Counted from the stretch's first letter, positions 34,799 to 44,812 are shown. The stretch: 64,000 nt of DNA from Paenibacillus sp. FSL H7-0326 (GCF_001955535.1 NZ_MPVN01000001.1:496001-560000); one strand, 5' to 3'. A program made the numbers and translations. Notes: generated from the sequence alone by a model not told the origin.

Positions 34799-35683
34799 TT
34801 ATTGATCACAAAGCAGCAAACTGACGATCGAATTTGCGATAATCTCACCAGCTGTTTTGGGAGCGACAATGCCAGGGAGCCCGGGAGCGAGCATCGCTTT
34901 GATTCCGCGCTTCTCCGCATAACGGAAATCGGTCCCTCCAGGCGCTGAGGCCAGATCAATAATAAACGATTTAGGTTTCATTTTGGACAGGATTTGTGCT
35001 GTGATAATCATAGACGGTATCGTATTAAAAATCAAGTCGGCCTCCCCGGCATAATTCGCTAAATCCCTTGTCAGGAAAGGCTTTAGGCCCATCACCGACG
35101 CTCTGGCTGCATCTTCCTCACGTCTTACGCTTACCCTTACATCGGCACCGAGTCCCTGCAATGTTTTAGCCATGGTAAATCCTGTACGTCCCATACCGAG
35201 CACCAGAGCTACCGAATTGTGAATCGTAAAATCTGTATTCTGAATCGCAATCATAATTGCGCCTTCTGCTGTTGGAATTGAATTGTGAATGGCGACATCA
35301 TCCCGTTCTAGCAGTTCTACCAGACGCAGATTATGAGTACTGCACTGCTCCTTCAAATACGGCTTCGCTATTCCTGTATAGACCGAACTATGTACAGGAA
35401 GTGCTCCTGCCAGTTCAGGTGTTAATTGAAGAACGGCTCCCTCTGTCGCATATTTTGCTTGAATATACCCCTCATCATCACAGCCGACTACGGGCAGTAT
35501 GACAACATCCGCTGAAGTGAGGAGATGCTCACTCAGTTCTTCCTTTACCGCTCCATCAGGGATGTGCTGGAGGGTATCAAAACCAACAATACTTACCGAC
35601 GCATCAAGCTCAGCGCAGCGACGAATGACCTCTAGCTGACGTGCATCTCCGCCTAGAACGACGATCCGTAATCCGGTCAACAT
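34799..35683 (-). CDS. spoVFA: Dipicolinate synthase subunit A
   Basis: NAD(P)-binding subunit (DpaA) of dipicolinate synthase, which oxidises the DapA product to pyridine-2,6-dicarboxylate. The 294 residues contain an N-terminal domain starting MLTGLRIVVLGGDARQLEVI and a central Rossmann motif VLGMGRTGFTMAKTL. The ATG at 35683 lies 10 bases after AGGAG; an upstream codon at 35704 overlaps that site. A sigma-K-type promoter is positioned 30 bases ahead, fitting mother-cell expression. It pairs with spoVFB, as in B. subtilis. Confidence 0.96.
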   Translation of the reverse strand: MLTGLRIVVLGGDARQLEVIRRCAELDASVSIVGFDTLQHIPDGAVKEELSEHLLTSADVVILPVVGCDDEGYIQAKYATEGAVLQLTPELAGALPVHSSVYTGIAKPYLKEQCSTHNLRLVELLERDDVAIHNSIPTAEGAIMIAIQNTDFTIHNSVALVLGMGRTGFTMAKTLQGLGADVRVSVRREEDAARASVMGLKPFLTRDLANYAGEADLIFNTIPSMIITAQILSKMKPKSFIIDLASAPGGTDFRYAEKRGIKAMLAPGLPGIVAPKTAGEIIANSIVSLLLCDQ

Positions 35684-35718
35684 CAGGATGTCACTCCTTT
35701 CCACGACTTTACGCTGTC

Positions 35719-35746
35719 ATCTTATGCCGTGAAGTTTGCCCTGGTG
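35719..35746 (-). promoter_or_regulatory. Sigma-K-type (mother-cell) promoter of spoVFA-spoVFB
   Basis: CACC (35743-35746), 16 bases, CATAAGAT (35719-35726), compared with the sigma-K pattern AC-N16/17-CATANNNT. The expected leader is about 30 bases. The perfect dyad AGGATTTT-GT-AAAATCCT (35758-35775) lies 11 bases upstream. Confidence 0.6.
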
Positions 35747-35782
35747 ATTCGAAAGCCAGGATTTTGTAAAATCCTTAAATAT

Positions 35783-35810
35783 AAAAAAGCCGCTCTCAGA
35801 AAGAGCGGCT
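35783..35810 (-). terminator. Terminator of dut
   Basis: Perfect 9-base arms AGCCGCTCT and AGAGCGGCT around a 5-base loop, then TTTTTAT in the minus-strand RNA. Confidence 0.92.
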
Positions 35811-35827
35811 GCGCAATTCACTTTATT

Positions 35828-36274
35828 TTATTTACCTGTATGACCAAATCCGCCTGCGCCGCGCACCGTTTCAGACAGCTCGGAAACCTCGGCAATGATA
35901 ACTTGAGGCACGGCCTGAATGACCATTTGAGCTACTCTTTCTCCACGTGCAATCGCGAAAGGATCATTACCAAGGTTGATAAGAAGAACCTTCACTTCTC
36001 CCCGATAATCAGCATCAATCGTTCCAGGTGTATTAAGACAAGTTATCCCGTGCTTGAAGGCCAGCCCGCTTCTAGGCCGAATCTGTGCTTCATAGCCTGC
36101 AGGAATTGCCATCGCAAATCCCGTAGGAATTAATGCTCTATCTCCCGGCTTCAGCACCGTCTCCGCATCAACTGCGGCATATAAATCAAACCCGGCAGCC
36201 AGCTCAGACATTTGCATCGGAAGCGGAATGTCCTCGGTTCCAGGCATTTTTTTAATTTGTACGTGTATTGACAA
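35828..36274 (-). CDS. dut: dUTP diphosphatase
   Basis: Trimeric dUTPase that removes dUTP and supplies dUMP for dTMP synthesis. All five family motifs are visible in 148 residues: [41 protein letters not shown] and the glycine-rich [10 protein letters not shown], which has His where Ser is common. A TTG start lies 6 bases after AGGAGGG and inside the end of mlpA (23-base overlap), so it is translationally coupled to that peptidase gene. In B. subtilis this slot between mlpA and spoVFA holds ymxH instead. Confidence 0.94.
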   Translation of the reverse strand: MSIHVQIKKMPGTEDIPLPMQMSELAAGFDLYAAVDAETVLKPGDRALIPTGFAMAIPAGYEAQIRPRSGLAFKHGITCLNTPGTIDADYRGEVKVLLINLGNDPFAIARGERVAQMVIQAVPQVIIAEVSELSETVRGAGGFGHTGK

Positions 36275-37526
36275 AATCGTCCCTCCTAAGTGATGCAATC
36301 GCACGATCTGAGGCTCCTACCATAGCAAGCGCATACGGCTGTGCGAACATTCGATCAAGCACAGCATTCACATCATCCATTGTAACCCGTTCAATTTTGG
36401 CGATAATCTCATCGAGCGTTTGATGCTTACCTACCATCAGTTCATTCTTACCGTTTCGATTCATACGGCTTCCGGTACCTTCCAGACTTAAAATAAGACT
36501 GCCTTTCAGCTGTTCCTTCCCTTTGCGCAGCTCATCCTCAGTAAGTCCATTCTCAGCCAGATCCTGTAAAATCCCACTTGTCAGGTCCATGACTTCCTTC
36601 GTTTGCTTAGGTGCTGTACCCGCATAGATCGTGAACAGCCCACTATCCGCATGAGCACTATGATACGAATAAACGGAGTAAGCGAGGCCGCGCTTCTCCC
36701 GAATCTCTTGAAACAGCCGTGAACTCATTCCGCCGCCGATCGCATTGTTAATGAGCACCATGGCGTACTGCTTGTCATCATGAATTGAACATCCGGGAAA
36801 GGCCAGACAAATATGATTTTGCTCTGTTTTCTTTTTGTGAAACAGCAGATTACCTTTGAAATCAGGAGCCTTAATACCAGGCCGATTCGCCGGACTATGT
36901 ACATTAAATGAACCAAAGTACTTCTCAAGCAGCTCAATCGTGCTGTCCTCGTCAATATTTCCAGCTAAACTAATGACGGTGTTCTCGATCGTGTACTGCT
37001 CGTTCATATAGGAGCGCAGGCTGAACTCGTTCATCGTGCTCAGCTTCTCTTCCGTACCTAATATCGGATAAGCTAAAGGATGCTCCCCATAAGCAGCCAG
37101 GGAGATCAGATCATGCACCATATCATCCGGTGTATCCTCATACATGGAAATCTCTTCAAGGATAACGTTCTTCTCCTTAACGAGCTCTTCACTATCAAAT
37201 TTGGAGTGGAAGAACATATCTGACAATACATCAACAGCGATAGGCAAATGCTCATCCAATACTTTAGCATAATAGCAAGTGTACTCCTTGGATGTGAACG
37301 CATTGACATTGCCGCCGATGGCATCAAACTGCTCTGCTATGTCCTTCGCATCAAAACGATCTGTTCCTTTAAACAGCATATGCTCGATAAAGTGTGACAC
37401 TCCATTTATTGAATCATCCTCATTGCGAGAACCTGTCTTCACCCATATACCGAAAGATACCGATCGGCTGGTCGGAATCTGCTCCATGACCACTCTTAGG
37501 CCATTACTAAGTATCATTTTTTTCAC
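36252..37526 (-). CDS. mlpA: MlpA/YmxG-type M16 zinc peptidase
   Basis: M16B processing-peptidase-like enzyme of 424 residues with an intact inverted zinc motif HFIEH in [15 protein letters not shown] and a downstream glutamate region ([12 protein letters not shown]). B. subtilis MlpA affects extracellular protease production; the direct substrate is unknown. The GTG lies 6 bases after GGAGGG. It follows ylxY, as in B. subtilis, and overlaps dut. Unlike YmfH, it has no adjacent zinc-less partner and probably acts as a homodimer. Confidence 0.92.
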   Translation of the reverse strand: MKKMILSNGLRVVMEQIPTSRSVSFGIWVKTGSRNEDDSINGVSHFIEHMLFKGTDRFDAKDIAEQFDAIGGNVNAFTSKEYTCYYAKVLDEHLPIAVDVLSDMFFHSKFDSEELVKEKNVILEEISMYEDTPDDMVHDLISLAAYGEHPLAYPILGTEEKLSTMNEFSLRSYMNEQYTIENTVISLAGNIDEDSTIELLEKYFGSFNVHSPANRPGIKAPDFKGNLLFHKKKTEQNHICLAFPGCSIHDDKQYAMVLINNAIGGGMSSRLFQEIREKRGLAYSVYSYHSAHADSGLFTIYAGTAPKQTKEVMDLTSGILQDLAENGLTEDELRKGKEQLKGSLILSLEGTGSRMNRNGKNELMVGKHQTLDEIIAKIERVTMDDVNAVLDRMFAQPYALAMVGASDRAIASLRRDDFVNTRTN

Positions 37527-37603
37527 GATTGGCCCTCCATTGCTTTGTCTTGAATATGATTAACGATCGACAGCATTAATCCTACCAAAAAAAACGGCTT
37601 CAC

Positions 37604-38593
37604 TCAACTTTCCGGTACATCGAGTCTCTCCGAGGACAAGGTCTCGCTAACCGTACCCAGCTTGATTCCTTTCTTCGTTATCCCTTCGATCATCCCTCGC
37701 ATCGCCCCGGCTGAGGAGGCTGTCGGATGCATCAGGATAAGCGAGCCTGGCTCAACCCCTTTGGTAATCTTGGCTACCACACTGTCTGGACTTGGCTTCT
37801 TCCAGTCTACAGTATCTATCGTCCACAAGACGGTCTTCAAGCCCTGCTGTCTTGCGAGTTCCACCGTCTCCTGATCATAATCTCCGGAAGGTGGAGCAAA
37901 CCATTTGTTCTCCACACCAAGCATTTCTTTTAATAATGACTTTGTCTTAGATATTTCAAGCGTAGCCCTCTCTGTCGTAAGCTGACTCATGTTCGGGTGA
38001 GAATAGGCATGATTCTCCAGTTCATGACCTCTCTTCTGTATCTCCTTGGCCATTTGCTCGTTCTTCTTCAGCCAGCTTCCATCGAGAAAAAAAGTCGCCC
38101 TTATCTTATATTCATCAAGGATATCCAGCATTGGAACGATATACTCGTTTCCCCATGCGACGTTTATCATGAAGGAAGCCATCTTCTTCTCGGGATTTCC
38201 ACGATAAATCGGCTGTGCTCCCAGATCATCGAGTGTTACTTTTGGTGGTATTTGCTTATAGACTAATGGAATAGAAGCTCCATTGGGATTCGAACGTGCC
38301 TGAAGGTATGTTGCCTGAACATCCACTTCCATTCCGTTATATCCAGGAATGGCCTTCCAGACCCGATCAACCTTGGCATCAATAGGTTCCACCTTGTACT
38401 CTTCTGCCTTATCCTCAATCTGCCTTTTCAGCTCATCCTCAGGGACCGCATTCACGTACATATCGAAAGCGTCCTCTGTATTTACATTCCGATCCAGTGG
38501 GAAATGATTCGTAATGCCCGTGGCTTGTCCAATGGTCACTGCAGCTAGCGTACTAGCGATGACGACAGCCCATTTTTTCTGTTGCGTCTTCAC
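37604..38593 (-). CDS. ylxY: YlxY-type polysaccharide deacetylase-like protein, probably altered catalysis
   Basis: Exported or membrane-anchored NodB-fold protein (329 residues) with an N-terminal hydrophobic helix (WAVVIASTLAAVTIG). The NodB domain spans about 130-325. The metal-binding HAYSHPN is present, but the usual TFDDGP of motif 1 reads INVAWGNEY, so the catalytic and metal-binding aspartates are missing. B. subtilis YlxY shows the same change, so this is a family trait and not decay. The GTG start is 8 bases after GGAGG. It lies between pnp and mlpA, as in B. subtilis. Deacetylase activity should not be assumed. Confidence 0.86.
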   Translation of the reverse strand: MKTQQKKWAVVIASTLAAVTIGQATGITNHFPLDRNVNTEDAFDMYVNAVPEDELKRQIEDKAEEYKVEPIDAKVDRVWKAIPGYNGMEVDVQATYLQARSNPNGASIPLVYKQIPPKVTLDDLGAQPIYRGNPEKKMASFMINVAWGNEYIVPMLDILDEYKIRATFFLDGSWLKKNEQMAKEIQKRGHELENHAYSHPNMSQLTTERATLEISKTKSLLKEMLGVENKWFAPPSGDYDQETVELARQQGLKTVLWTIDTVDWKKPSPDSVVAKITKGVEPGSLILMHPTASSAGAMRGMIEGITKKGIKLGTVSETLSSERLDVPES

Positions 38594-38652
38594 ACCTCTA
38601 ACCTCCCGCCCCTCGTTTGTCCCATTTTATGACGGCAGCGGTTCCAATATGT

Positions 38653-38676
38653 ACAAAAAAACGCCGGAAAGGCGTT
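38653..38676 (-). terminator. Second terminator between pnp and ylxY
   Basis: AACGCC pairs with GGCGTT around a 5-base loop (TTTCC), followed by a T-run in the minus-strand RNA. It acts as a back-up to the hairpin at 38722-38755. Confidence 0.75.
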
Positions 38677-38721
38677 CGGTATAAATCTATTTTTAAAGAT
38701 GTGATTGTAGTTCCCATGCAT

Positions 38722-38755
38722 CAAAAAAAGAGCCAGAATTCGAGTTCTGTCTCTC
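38722..38755 (-). terminator. Terminator of pnp
   Basis: AGAGACAGAA pairs with TTCTGGCTCT (one mismatch) around a 6-base loop, followed by seven T in the minus-strand RNA. Confidence 0.85.
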
Positions 38756-38773
38756 TTTAAGAGCAATTAGATG

Positions 38774-40870
38774 TTAGGCTTTCGTTTCAGCTGTCAGTAC
38801 TGCTTTGCGCGAAAGATTAATACGACCTTGCTGATCGATCTCCGTTACTTTAACAGTGATGGAATCACCCACAGCAACGACATCTTCCACCTTGGCAACA
38901 CGATCAGTCGATAGCTGGGAAATGTGAACAAGTCCCTCTTTGTTAGGGAGTACTTCAACAAATGCACCAAACTTCTCAACACGTTTGACTTTACCAACAT
39001 AGATCTCGCCTACAACGACTTCACGAACAATGCCCTCAATAATCGCGCGGGCTTTATCGTTCATCTCTTGATCAGCAGAAGAAATGAAGACACGACCGTC
39101 CTGCTCGATGTCAATCTTAACACCTGTCTCTTCAATAATCTTGTTGATTACTTTACCGCCTGCACCGATCACATCACGGATCTTGTCCGGATTAATGTAC
39201 ATCGTCAGAATTTTAGGAGCATATTGAGAAAGTGTCTCTCTAGGTGCTTGGATGGCCTCCATCATTTTACCTAGAATATGCATCCGTCCTTCTCTAGCTT
39301 GCGTAAGCGCGTCAGACAAAATGCTGCGGTCGATACCATCAATCTTAATATCCATTTGAATCGCAGTTACACCTTCAGCTGTACCCGCAACCTTAAAGTC
39401 CATATCACCCAGGTGATCTTCCATGCCTTGAATATCGGTAAGAATGGATACATGCTCTCCATCTTTAATTAGACCCATAGCTACACCCGCAACTGGAGCT
39501 TTGATCGGTACACCTGCATCCATCATGGCAAGCGTAGATGCACAAATACTTGCTTGGGAAGTCGAACCGTTAGATTCAATAACTTCGGATACAAGTCGGA
39601 TCGTGTACGGGAATTCCGATTCTGGCGGAATGACTTTGGAGAGAGCTCGCTCACCAAGCGCACCATGACCAATCTCACGACGACCCGGAGGACGAAGCGG
39701 TCTTGCTTCTCCTACGCTGAACGGAGGGAAGTTGTAATGATGCATAAAGCGTTTAGTCTCTTCCGGATCAATTCCGTCCAGAATTTGAACATCTCCAAGC
39801 GCTCCAAGCGTACATACACTAAGTGCTTGAGTCTGCCCGCGAGTAAACAGTCCAGATCCATGCGTACGAGGCAAGAGGCTTGTATCGCAGTCGATCGGAC
39901 GAATCTCAGCCAGTGCTCGTCCATCTGGGCGAACCTTATCGTGTGTAATCAGACGACGAACTTCTTCCTTAACGATGTCGTGAAGAATTTCTTTCACGTC
40001 TTTAAGCAGTTCCGGAGTTTCTATGTACTTCTCTTCAAAGAAAGCAACCGTTTCATCGTTAATGGCATCAATCGCATCCTGTCTTGCATGCTTCTCTTCG
40101 ATACGAACTGCTTCAACCAGACGGCTTGCAGCATAATCGCGTACTTCTTTGTTTACCGTTTCATCAACGGCATGCAGCTTGACCTGCATTTTTTCTTTGC
40201 CCGCCATCGCAGTAAGCTGCTCAATGACAGCAACAATATTTTTGATCTCTTCATGACCAAACATGATGGCTTCGAGCATAACCTCTTCAGGCACTTCGTT
40301 CGCTTCAGCTTCAACCATCATAATAGCATCCTTCGTTCCCGATACGACTACATAGATGTCGCTGGCTTCCTGCTGCTGAATGTCAGGGTTAATAACGAAC
40401 TCGCCGTTTACACGACCTACAGCGACGCCTCCAATTGGACCGTTAAACGGAACATCAGAAATACTAAGTGCTGCAGAAGTACCGATCATCGCTGTAATTT
40501 CAGGTTCACAATCCTGATCCACACTCATAACAAGGTTCAGAACCTGAACATCATTACGGAACCCTTCCGGAAATAGCGGACGGATTGGACGGTCAGTCAG
40601 ACGGCTTGCAAGAATTGCTTTCTCACTAGGTCTTCCTTCTCTTTTAATAAATCCACCCGGGATTTTACCTACAGCATACAATCTTTCTTCATAGTTGACT
40701 GTCAGCGGGAAAAAATCCAAATCCTTCGGTTCACTAGAAGCAGTCACAGTACATAAAATGACAGTGTCACCATAGCGTGCAGTCACAGCAGCATTTGCCT
40801 GCTTAGCAAGTCTTCCGGTCTCTAAGACGAGCTTGCGACCACCAAGCATCATTTCAACACGTTGTTCCAT
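38774..40870 (-). CDS. pnp: Polyribonucleotide nucleotidyltransferase (PNPase)
   Basis: Phosphorolytic 3'-5' exoribonuclease and main 3' mRNA-degrading enzyme in Bacillota. The 698 residues show two RNase PH domains ([15 protein letters not shown] near the start; [14 protein letters not shown] in the second), a KH domain with [11 protein letters not shown], and a C-terminal S1 domain ([20 protein letters not shown]). The ATG at 40870 follows AAGGAGGG; an in-frame codon at 40894 lacks a site. It follows rpsO, the widespread rpsO-pnp arrangement, with a structured intergenic region. Confidence 0.98.
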   Translation of the reverse strand: MEQRVEMMLGGRKLVLETGRLAKQANAAVTARYGDTVILCTVTASSEPKDLDFFPLTVNYEERLYAVGKIPGGFIKREGRPSEKAILASRLTDRPIRPLFPEGFRNDVQVLNLVMSVDQDCEPEITAMIGTSAALSISDVPFNGPIGGVAVGRVNGEFVINPDIQQQEASDIYVVVSGTKDAIMMVEAEANEVPEEVMLEAIMFGHEEIKNIVAVIEQLTAMAGKEKMQVKLHAVDETVNKEVRDYAASRLVEAVRIEEKHARQDAIDAINDETVAFFEEKYIETPELLKDVKEILHDIVKEEVRRLITHDKVRPDGRALAEIRPIDCDTSLLPRTHGSGLFTRGQTQALSVCTLGALGDVQILDGIDPEETKRFMHHYNFPPFSVGEARPLRPPGRREIGHGALGERALSKVIPPESEFPYTIRLVSEVIESNGSTSQASICASTLAMMDAGVPIKAPVAGVAMGLIKDGEHVSILTDIQGMEDHLGDMDFKVAGTAEGVTAIQMDIKIDGIDRSILSDALTQAREGRMHILGKMMEAIQAPRETLSQYAPKILTMYINPDKIRDVIGAGGKVINKIIEETGVKIDIEQDGRVFISSADQEMNDKARAIIEGIVREVVVGEIYVGKVKRVEKFGAFVEVLPNKEGLVHISQLSTDRVAKVEDVVAVGDSITVKVTEIDQQGRINLSRKAVLTAETKA

Positions 40871-40948
40871 GAGATCCCTCCTTATCTTCTCCATTAATAT
40901 CGTTATATCCAGTATTACCTGCTTGAAGCCGATTCATAAACACCGCAT

Positions 40949-40971
40949 CAGACAATCTTCTAAATTGTCTG
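40949..40971 (-). promoter_or_regulatory. Hairpin in the pnp leader (rpsO-pnp intergenic region)
   Basis: Perfect 8-base arms CAGACAAT and ATTGTCTG with a 7-base loop lie about 80 bases before the pnp start. No T-run follows, so it is not a terminator. In E. coli a pnp leader stem is cut by RNase III to allow PNPase autoregulation; a similar role here is inference. Confidence 0.5.
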
Positions 40972-40999
40972 CTATGAATAAAAAGAAGCCCAATCTACA

Positions 41000-41060
41000 A
41001 AACAACCCGGCTGCGAGCCCGTACTCTTCATAGAGGACGGGGACAACCAGGCTGTCGTTG
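41000..41060 (-). terminator. Complex hairpin after rpsO, possible terminator or processing site
   Basis: The RNA can form CCCGT/ACGGG with an inner CTCT/AGAG stem, framed by AACAAC and GTTGTTTTG. The T-run is short, so partial read-through into pnp is expected. Confidence 0.4.
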
Positions 41061-41076
41061 TTAGGATATACGATGA

Positions 41077-41346
41077 TTAACGGCGCAATCCAAGCTTCTC
41101 GATCAAAGCGCTGTAACGTTTAACGTCTTTGTTCTTCACGTAAGCAAGAAGCTTACGGCGTTGACCTACCATTTTCAAAAGCCCGCGACGGGAATGGTGG
41201 TCTTTCTTGTGCGTACGCAAGTGATCAGTCAAGTTCTTGATGTTTTCCGAAAGGATAGCAACCTGCACCTCTGGAGATCCTGTATCGGACTCGTGAGTTT
41301 TGTGCTCTTCGATCAATTGTTGTTTACGTTCTTGAGTCAATGCCAT
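41077..41346 (-). CDS. rpsO: 30S ribosomal protein S15
   Basis: Primary binder of 16S rRNA in the central domain, needed for platform assembly. The 89 residues match the family throughout ([51 protein letters not shown]). The ATG at 41346 follows AGGAGGTG; an extension to 41412 is spurious. It stands between ribF and pnp, the same order as in B. subtilis. Confidence 0.98.
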   Translation of the reverse strand: MALTQERKQQLIEEHKTHESDTGSPEVQVAILSENIKNLTDHLRTHKKDHHSRRGLLKMVGQRRKLLAYVKNKDVKRYSALIEKLGLRR

Positions 41347-41499
41347 CCTGTTCACCTCCTTCAGTATAATCGCCTTTAGCCTCGTTGCGGCCGGTGAGAG
41401 CCCATCAACCAAAGCTAAGGTTATGTTGTTTAATTAACAACGTCTTTCAGTATAACATACTTGCCTATTTCATGTAAATCTAAACTTCCTAATCTGTTA

Positions 41500-42453
41500 C
41501 TAGTTTTGAGAATCACCGGACAGAAGCTGACTTGCCGTTTCCGAATCCTGCTTGATCTGGGCGATGAGCGCATCAATTGAGGAAAATTTCTGCTCTGTTC
41601 TAAGGAAATGGATAAGCTCCACCTTCAGCTCTTCCCCGTACAAGTCGCCGCTGAAATCGAGCAAATGCACTTCAAAGGATGGCTTGGTACGGTTGTCGTG
41701 AAACGTTGGCTTAACTCCAATATTCATAACTCCGGGATGTCTCCTCTTGTTATGTGTCACCCACACCGCATATACCCCTTTTAATGGGACAACATAATTC
41801 TCCGAAGGCTCGACATTGGCCGTAGGGAAGCCAATCGTACGACCGCGCTTCTCTCCATCCATGACAATTCCCGTAAAGGAGTAAGGTCTGCCCAGCATAC
41901 GAGTAACTTCAGTAATGTTTCCTTCATGAAGTGCTTTTCGAATAAACGAGCTGCTGATCTTATCACCGTCCAGCCTGAGCGGCGGAACCGTAATCACATT
42001 CATAGATGGCGCACCCAGTTCTCTTAGCGTATTCTCATCACCTGCGCCCTTGTGGCCAAATCGAAAATCAAAGCCGACAACGGCGGTTTGAACACCCAGC
42101 TTGATTAAAAATTGATTCACGAATTGTTCAGGAGACAGGCTCGACAAGGATTCGTTGAATTCCAGAACATACATAACATCGACGTTCATCTCTTCAAGAA
42201 TGGCCTCTTTTTCTTTCAGCGGGGTTAGATAGCCTTGGTAATCCCCTTTCCGCATGACTTCTTTCGGATGAGGATGAAAGGTCAGTACAGCAGCCTGTAT
42301 TCCCTGCTCCCGAGAAAGATTCACTGCGGTTTGTATGACACTGGCATGACCGTGATGGAGTCCGTCAAATTGTCCAATCGCAAGCACTTGCGGCTTCGAC
42401 AGTTCATCCAGAACACCTTCTGCCAGCGGAAAAGATAGCATCTTTCTTATCAC
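41500..42453 (-). CDS. ribF: Bifunctional riboflavin kinase/FAD synthetase
   Basis: Makes FMN from riboflavin and FAD from FMN. The 317 residues have an N-terminal nucleotidyltransferase domain with IGQFDGLHHGHASVI and a C-terminal riboflavin kinase domain with RGRTIGFPTANV. The GTG start at 42453 follows AGGTG by 8 bases; an ATG four codons in is the alternative. It lies 56 bases after truB, giving the truB-ribF-rpsO order seen in B. subtilis. Confidence 0.95.
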   Translation of the reverse strand: MIRKMLSFPLAEGVLDELSKPQVLAIGQFDGLHHGHASVIQTAVNLSREQGIQAAVLTFHPHPKEVMRKGDYQGYLTPLKEKEAILEEMNVDVMYVLEFNESLSSLSPEQFVNQFLIKLGVQTAVVGFDFRFGHKGAGDENTLRELGAPSMNVITVPPLRLDGDKISSSFIRKALHEGNITEVTRMLGRPYSFTGIVMDGEKRGRTIGFPTANVEPSENYVVPLKGVYAVWVTHNKRRHPGVMNIGVKPTFHDNRTKPSFEVHLLDFSGDLYGEELKVELIHFLRTEQKFSSIDALIAQIKQDSETASQLLSGDSQN

Positions 42454-42509
42454 AATTATTCACCTGCAATTCCCACGATTTTACAAAAAGCCTATATTAA
42501 GATGAAGTA

Positions 42510-43433
42510 TTAAGAAGGCTCTGGCAAAAACACTTTGACAGGTGTAATTATACCTGATTCTGCTGTCCAATCAAAAATCCCTAAAAATTGTTCATTGGCA
42601 GAATATAGCCTTAACAATCCTTCTTCATTAATTTTCTGATTTACGAGTGTATCAGACAGCTTTTTTCCCTGAAACACGGAATTTTCATAACCTTCTTCCA
42701 AGCGGTAAGCAGGCATGTTCCATATGGATTGGTCGGTTGGAATGAGATAACTGGACAGAGTCCCCTCATTAACACATTGCTCTATCTCCTCAATCTTAAG
42801 ACAACGACCCACAGGAATTCCCGCCGACATCGTTCTCGTAAGCTCCACCATCGTGGAAGGATAACCCAATGTCTTGCCAATATCCACACATAGTGTACGT
42901 ATATAAGTACCTTTGGAGCACAGCACACGAAATGATATTTCGGGATAGCCTTCTTTGATCGTAAGCCCTGTCAGCTCCAGCTCATGGATGGTTACTTCAC
43001 GGCTTTTGCGTTCAACCGTCTTTCCTTGACGAGCCAGCTCATACAGCCTCTTTCCATCTACCTTAACTGCTGAATACATGGGCGGAACCTGAGAAATCTT
43101 CCCTACAAATTGCTCCAGGACTTGTTTAACGTCTTCTGAACTAACCTCAACCTGGTCCACTTGATCAGTGATCTCCCCGGTAATATCTTCGGTGTCTGTT
43201 GCAATGCCCAATCGAAGTGTTGCCTCATATTCCTTCGGGAGCTCCTGCAAATATTCAACCACTCTTGTCGCTCTACCCAGACACAATGGAAGCACTCCTG
43301 TGACCTGAGGGTCAAGTGTACCCGTATGTCCGATCCTCTTCATCTTTAGAATGCCCCGCATCTTCGCTACGACATCGTGTGATGTAAAGCCTGCTGGCTT
43401 GTATACCGGAAGCACACCTTCATATCCGTTCAT
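42510..43433 (-). CDS. truB: tRNA pseudouridine-55 synthase
   Basis: Forms pseudouridine 55 in the T-loop of tRNAs. The 307 residues hold the catalytic aspartate in [19 protein letters not shown], and the N-terminal [17 protein letters not shown] is typical. A C-terminal PUA-like segment follows. The ATG overlaps the nrnA stop (ATGA), so translation is coupled; GGTG lies 11 bases upstream. An extension to 43481 runs inside nrnA. Confidence 0.96.
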   Translation of the reverse strand: MNGYEGVLPVYKPAGFTSHDVVAKMRGILKMKRIGHTGTLDPQVTGVLPLCLGRATRVVEYLQELPKEYEATLRLGIATDTEDITGEITDQVDQVEVSSEDVKQVLEQFVGKISQVPPMYSAVKVDGKRLYELARQGKTVERKSREVTIHELELTGLTIKEGYPEISFRVLCSKGTYIRTLCVDIGKTLGYPSTMVELTRTMSAGIPVGRCLKIEEIEQCVNEGTLSSYLIPTDQSIWNMPAYRLEEGYENSVFQGKKLSDTLVNQKINEEGLLRLYSANEQFLGIFDWTAESGIITPVKVFLPEPS

Positions 43434-44407
43434 AATTGTGATTTCACCCGTTCTACAACTTGATTCACTGTGTCTTGCCATGGACCTTCCACTCTAGCTC
43501 CCGCTGCCCGAACATGTCCGCCGCCGCCAAAGCCTTGGGCCAGAGCAGCTACGTCTACCTTACCCGCTGATCTGAAGCTGACTTTAGCGACCTCATCACT
43601 AATGACTTTAAAAAGAATACCAACCTCGACCCCTTGAATATTCCGCGGGTAGTTGACGATTCCTTCAAGATCATCATTTTGAGCACCGCACTCTACCATG
43701 TCTTCTGGAGTGACAACGACCCAGGCAATTTGTCCATCTTCAGAAATAGATAATGTATTAAGAGCTCTTGTTAGTACTTTCAGCTGAGGCAATGTAATCT
43801 CTTCAAGCAGTCGTTCAGCCAGCTCGGGGCCATTGACACCAAGTGCGAGCAGATCAGAAGCGATCTTCATCACCTTCGGACTTGTGCTTGAATATCGAAA
43901 CCCTCCGGTGTCAGTCAATAAACCTGTGTATGCAGCTGTAGCTGCTTCCTTATCCCAAGCCACACCACAAGCTTCAACAAGATCATATAAAATTTCTGCA
44001 GTTGCTGCTGCATCATCCTTAATGATGTTCACTTTACCATAACCGTTGTTCGTTGGATGGTGATCAATATTTAAAATATTCGCCTCATCAGCAAACCAGT
44101 GCGTTACTTTGCCTACACGCTCATAATCCGCACAATCCACACAGATAACATGTTGAAACTGCTTCGGAGGGGATTGCAATGAAGCATTAAGTATTTGGTC
44201 CGCATTCCACATATACTGCATGCGCTGTGGTATCGGTCCTTCGTTGATCATCGTGAATTTCTTCCCCAGACATGAGAGAAGCCAGCCCACCATTACGGTG
44301 GAGCTGACTGCATCTCCGTCCGGCTGTACATGCGACACGATCAGGTAATCATCATGCAAGAGAAGAAATTCTTTTCCTTGCTCAAGCGCCTGTTCATAAG
44401 TCTGCAT
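43430..44407 (-). CDS. nrnA: NrnA-type oligoribonuclease / pAp phosphatase (DHH family)
   Basis: Degrades 2-5 nucleotide RNAs (nanoRNA) and dephosphorylates 3'-phosphoadenosine 5'-phosphate, replacing E. coli Orn and CysQ. The 325 residues show the DHH motifs [17 protein letters not shown] and NIDHHPTN, and a DHHA1 domain with the glycine-rich [10 protein letters not shown]. The ATG follows GAGGAGA. It lies between rbfA and truB, unlike B. subtilis, where nrnA is elsewhere, but close to other RNA-decay genes. It ends in an overlap with truB. Confidence 0.93.
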   Translation of the reverse strand: MQTYEQALEQGKEFLLLHDDYLIVSHVQPDGDAVSSTVMVGWLLSCLGKKFTMINEGPIPQRMQYMWNADQILNASLQSPPKQFQHVICVDCADYERVGKVTHWFADEANILNIDHHPTNNGYGKVNIIKDDAAATAEILYDLVEACGVAWDKEAATAAYTGLLTDTGGFRYSSTSPKVMKIASDLLALGVNGPELAERLLEEITLPQLKVLTRALNTLSISEDGQIAWVVVTPEDMVECGAQNDDLEGIVNYPRNIQGVEVGILFKVISDEVAKVSFRSAGKVDVAALAQGFGGGGHVRAAGARVEGPWQDTVNQVVERVKSQL

Positions 44408-44428
44408 TGCCGTCTCCTCTATTCATTT

Positions 44429-44782
44429 TCATTTAGAATCCGGTTTATCAATCTCGGTAAGCAGCTTCTCAATGCGGCTTCCGTAAGCGATGGATTCATC
44501 AATCTTGAATATTAACTCGGGAACATGACGAAGTCTAACCCGTTTGCCCAATTCACTACGAAGAAAACCACTCGCTTTATCCAGAGCCTTCAGGGAATTA
44601 TGCTTCTGTTCCTCATCACCGAGAACACTCAAATATACTTTGGCTTGGGACAGGTCATTCGTCACTTCGACACCCGTGATGGTTACAAAACCGATACGCG
44701 GATCTTTCAGCTCGGATTGGATCAGCAAGCTCAGTTCTTTCTTCACCTGCTCATTAACACGTCCAGTTCTTATTTTAGCCAT
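44429..44782 (-). CDS. rbfA: 30S ribosome-binding factor A
   Basis: Late 30S maturation factor needed for 16S rRNA 5'-end processing and cold growth. The 117 residues form a single KH-like domain: [39 protein letters not shown] and the C-terminal [15 protein letters not shown]. The ATG follows AGGTG at 7 bases. It is 30 bases after infB and 21 before nrnA, so it sits within the rimP-nusA-infB operon. The B. subtilis gene ylxP is not found between infB and rbfA here. Confidence 0.96.
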   Translation of the reverse strand: MAKIRTGRVNEQVKKELSLLIQSELKDPRIGFVTITGVEVTNDLSQAKVYLSVLGDEEQKHNSLKALDKASGFLRSELGKRVRLRHVPELIFKIDESIAYGSRIEKLLTEIDKPDSK

Positions 44783-44812
44783 AGGTGTTCACCTCTCTAG
44801 CAAAGGACATTA

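Noticed and set aside
39554..40576. Open frame of 340 codons on the plus strand
   Set aside because: It lies wholly antisense to pnp, has no ribosome binding site or recognisable domain, and its composition (Arg, Phe, Asn, His-rich) is that of the opposite strand of a real gene.
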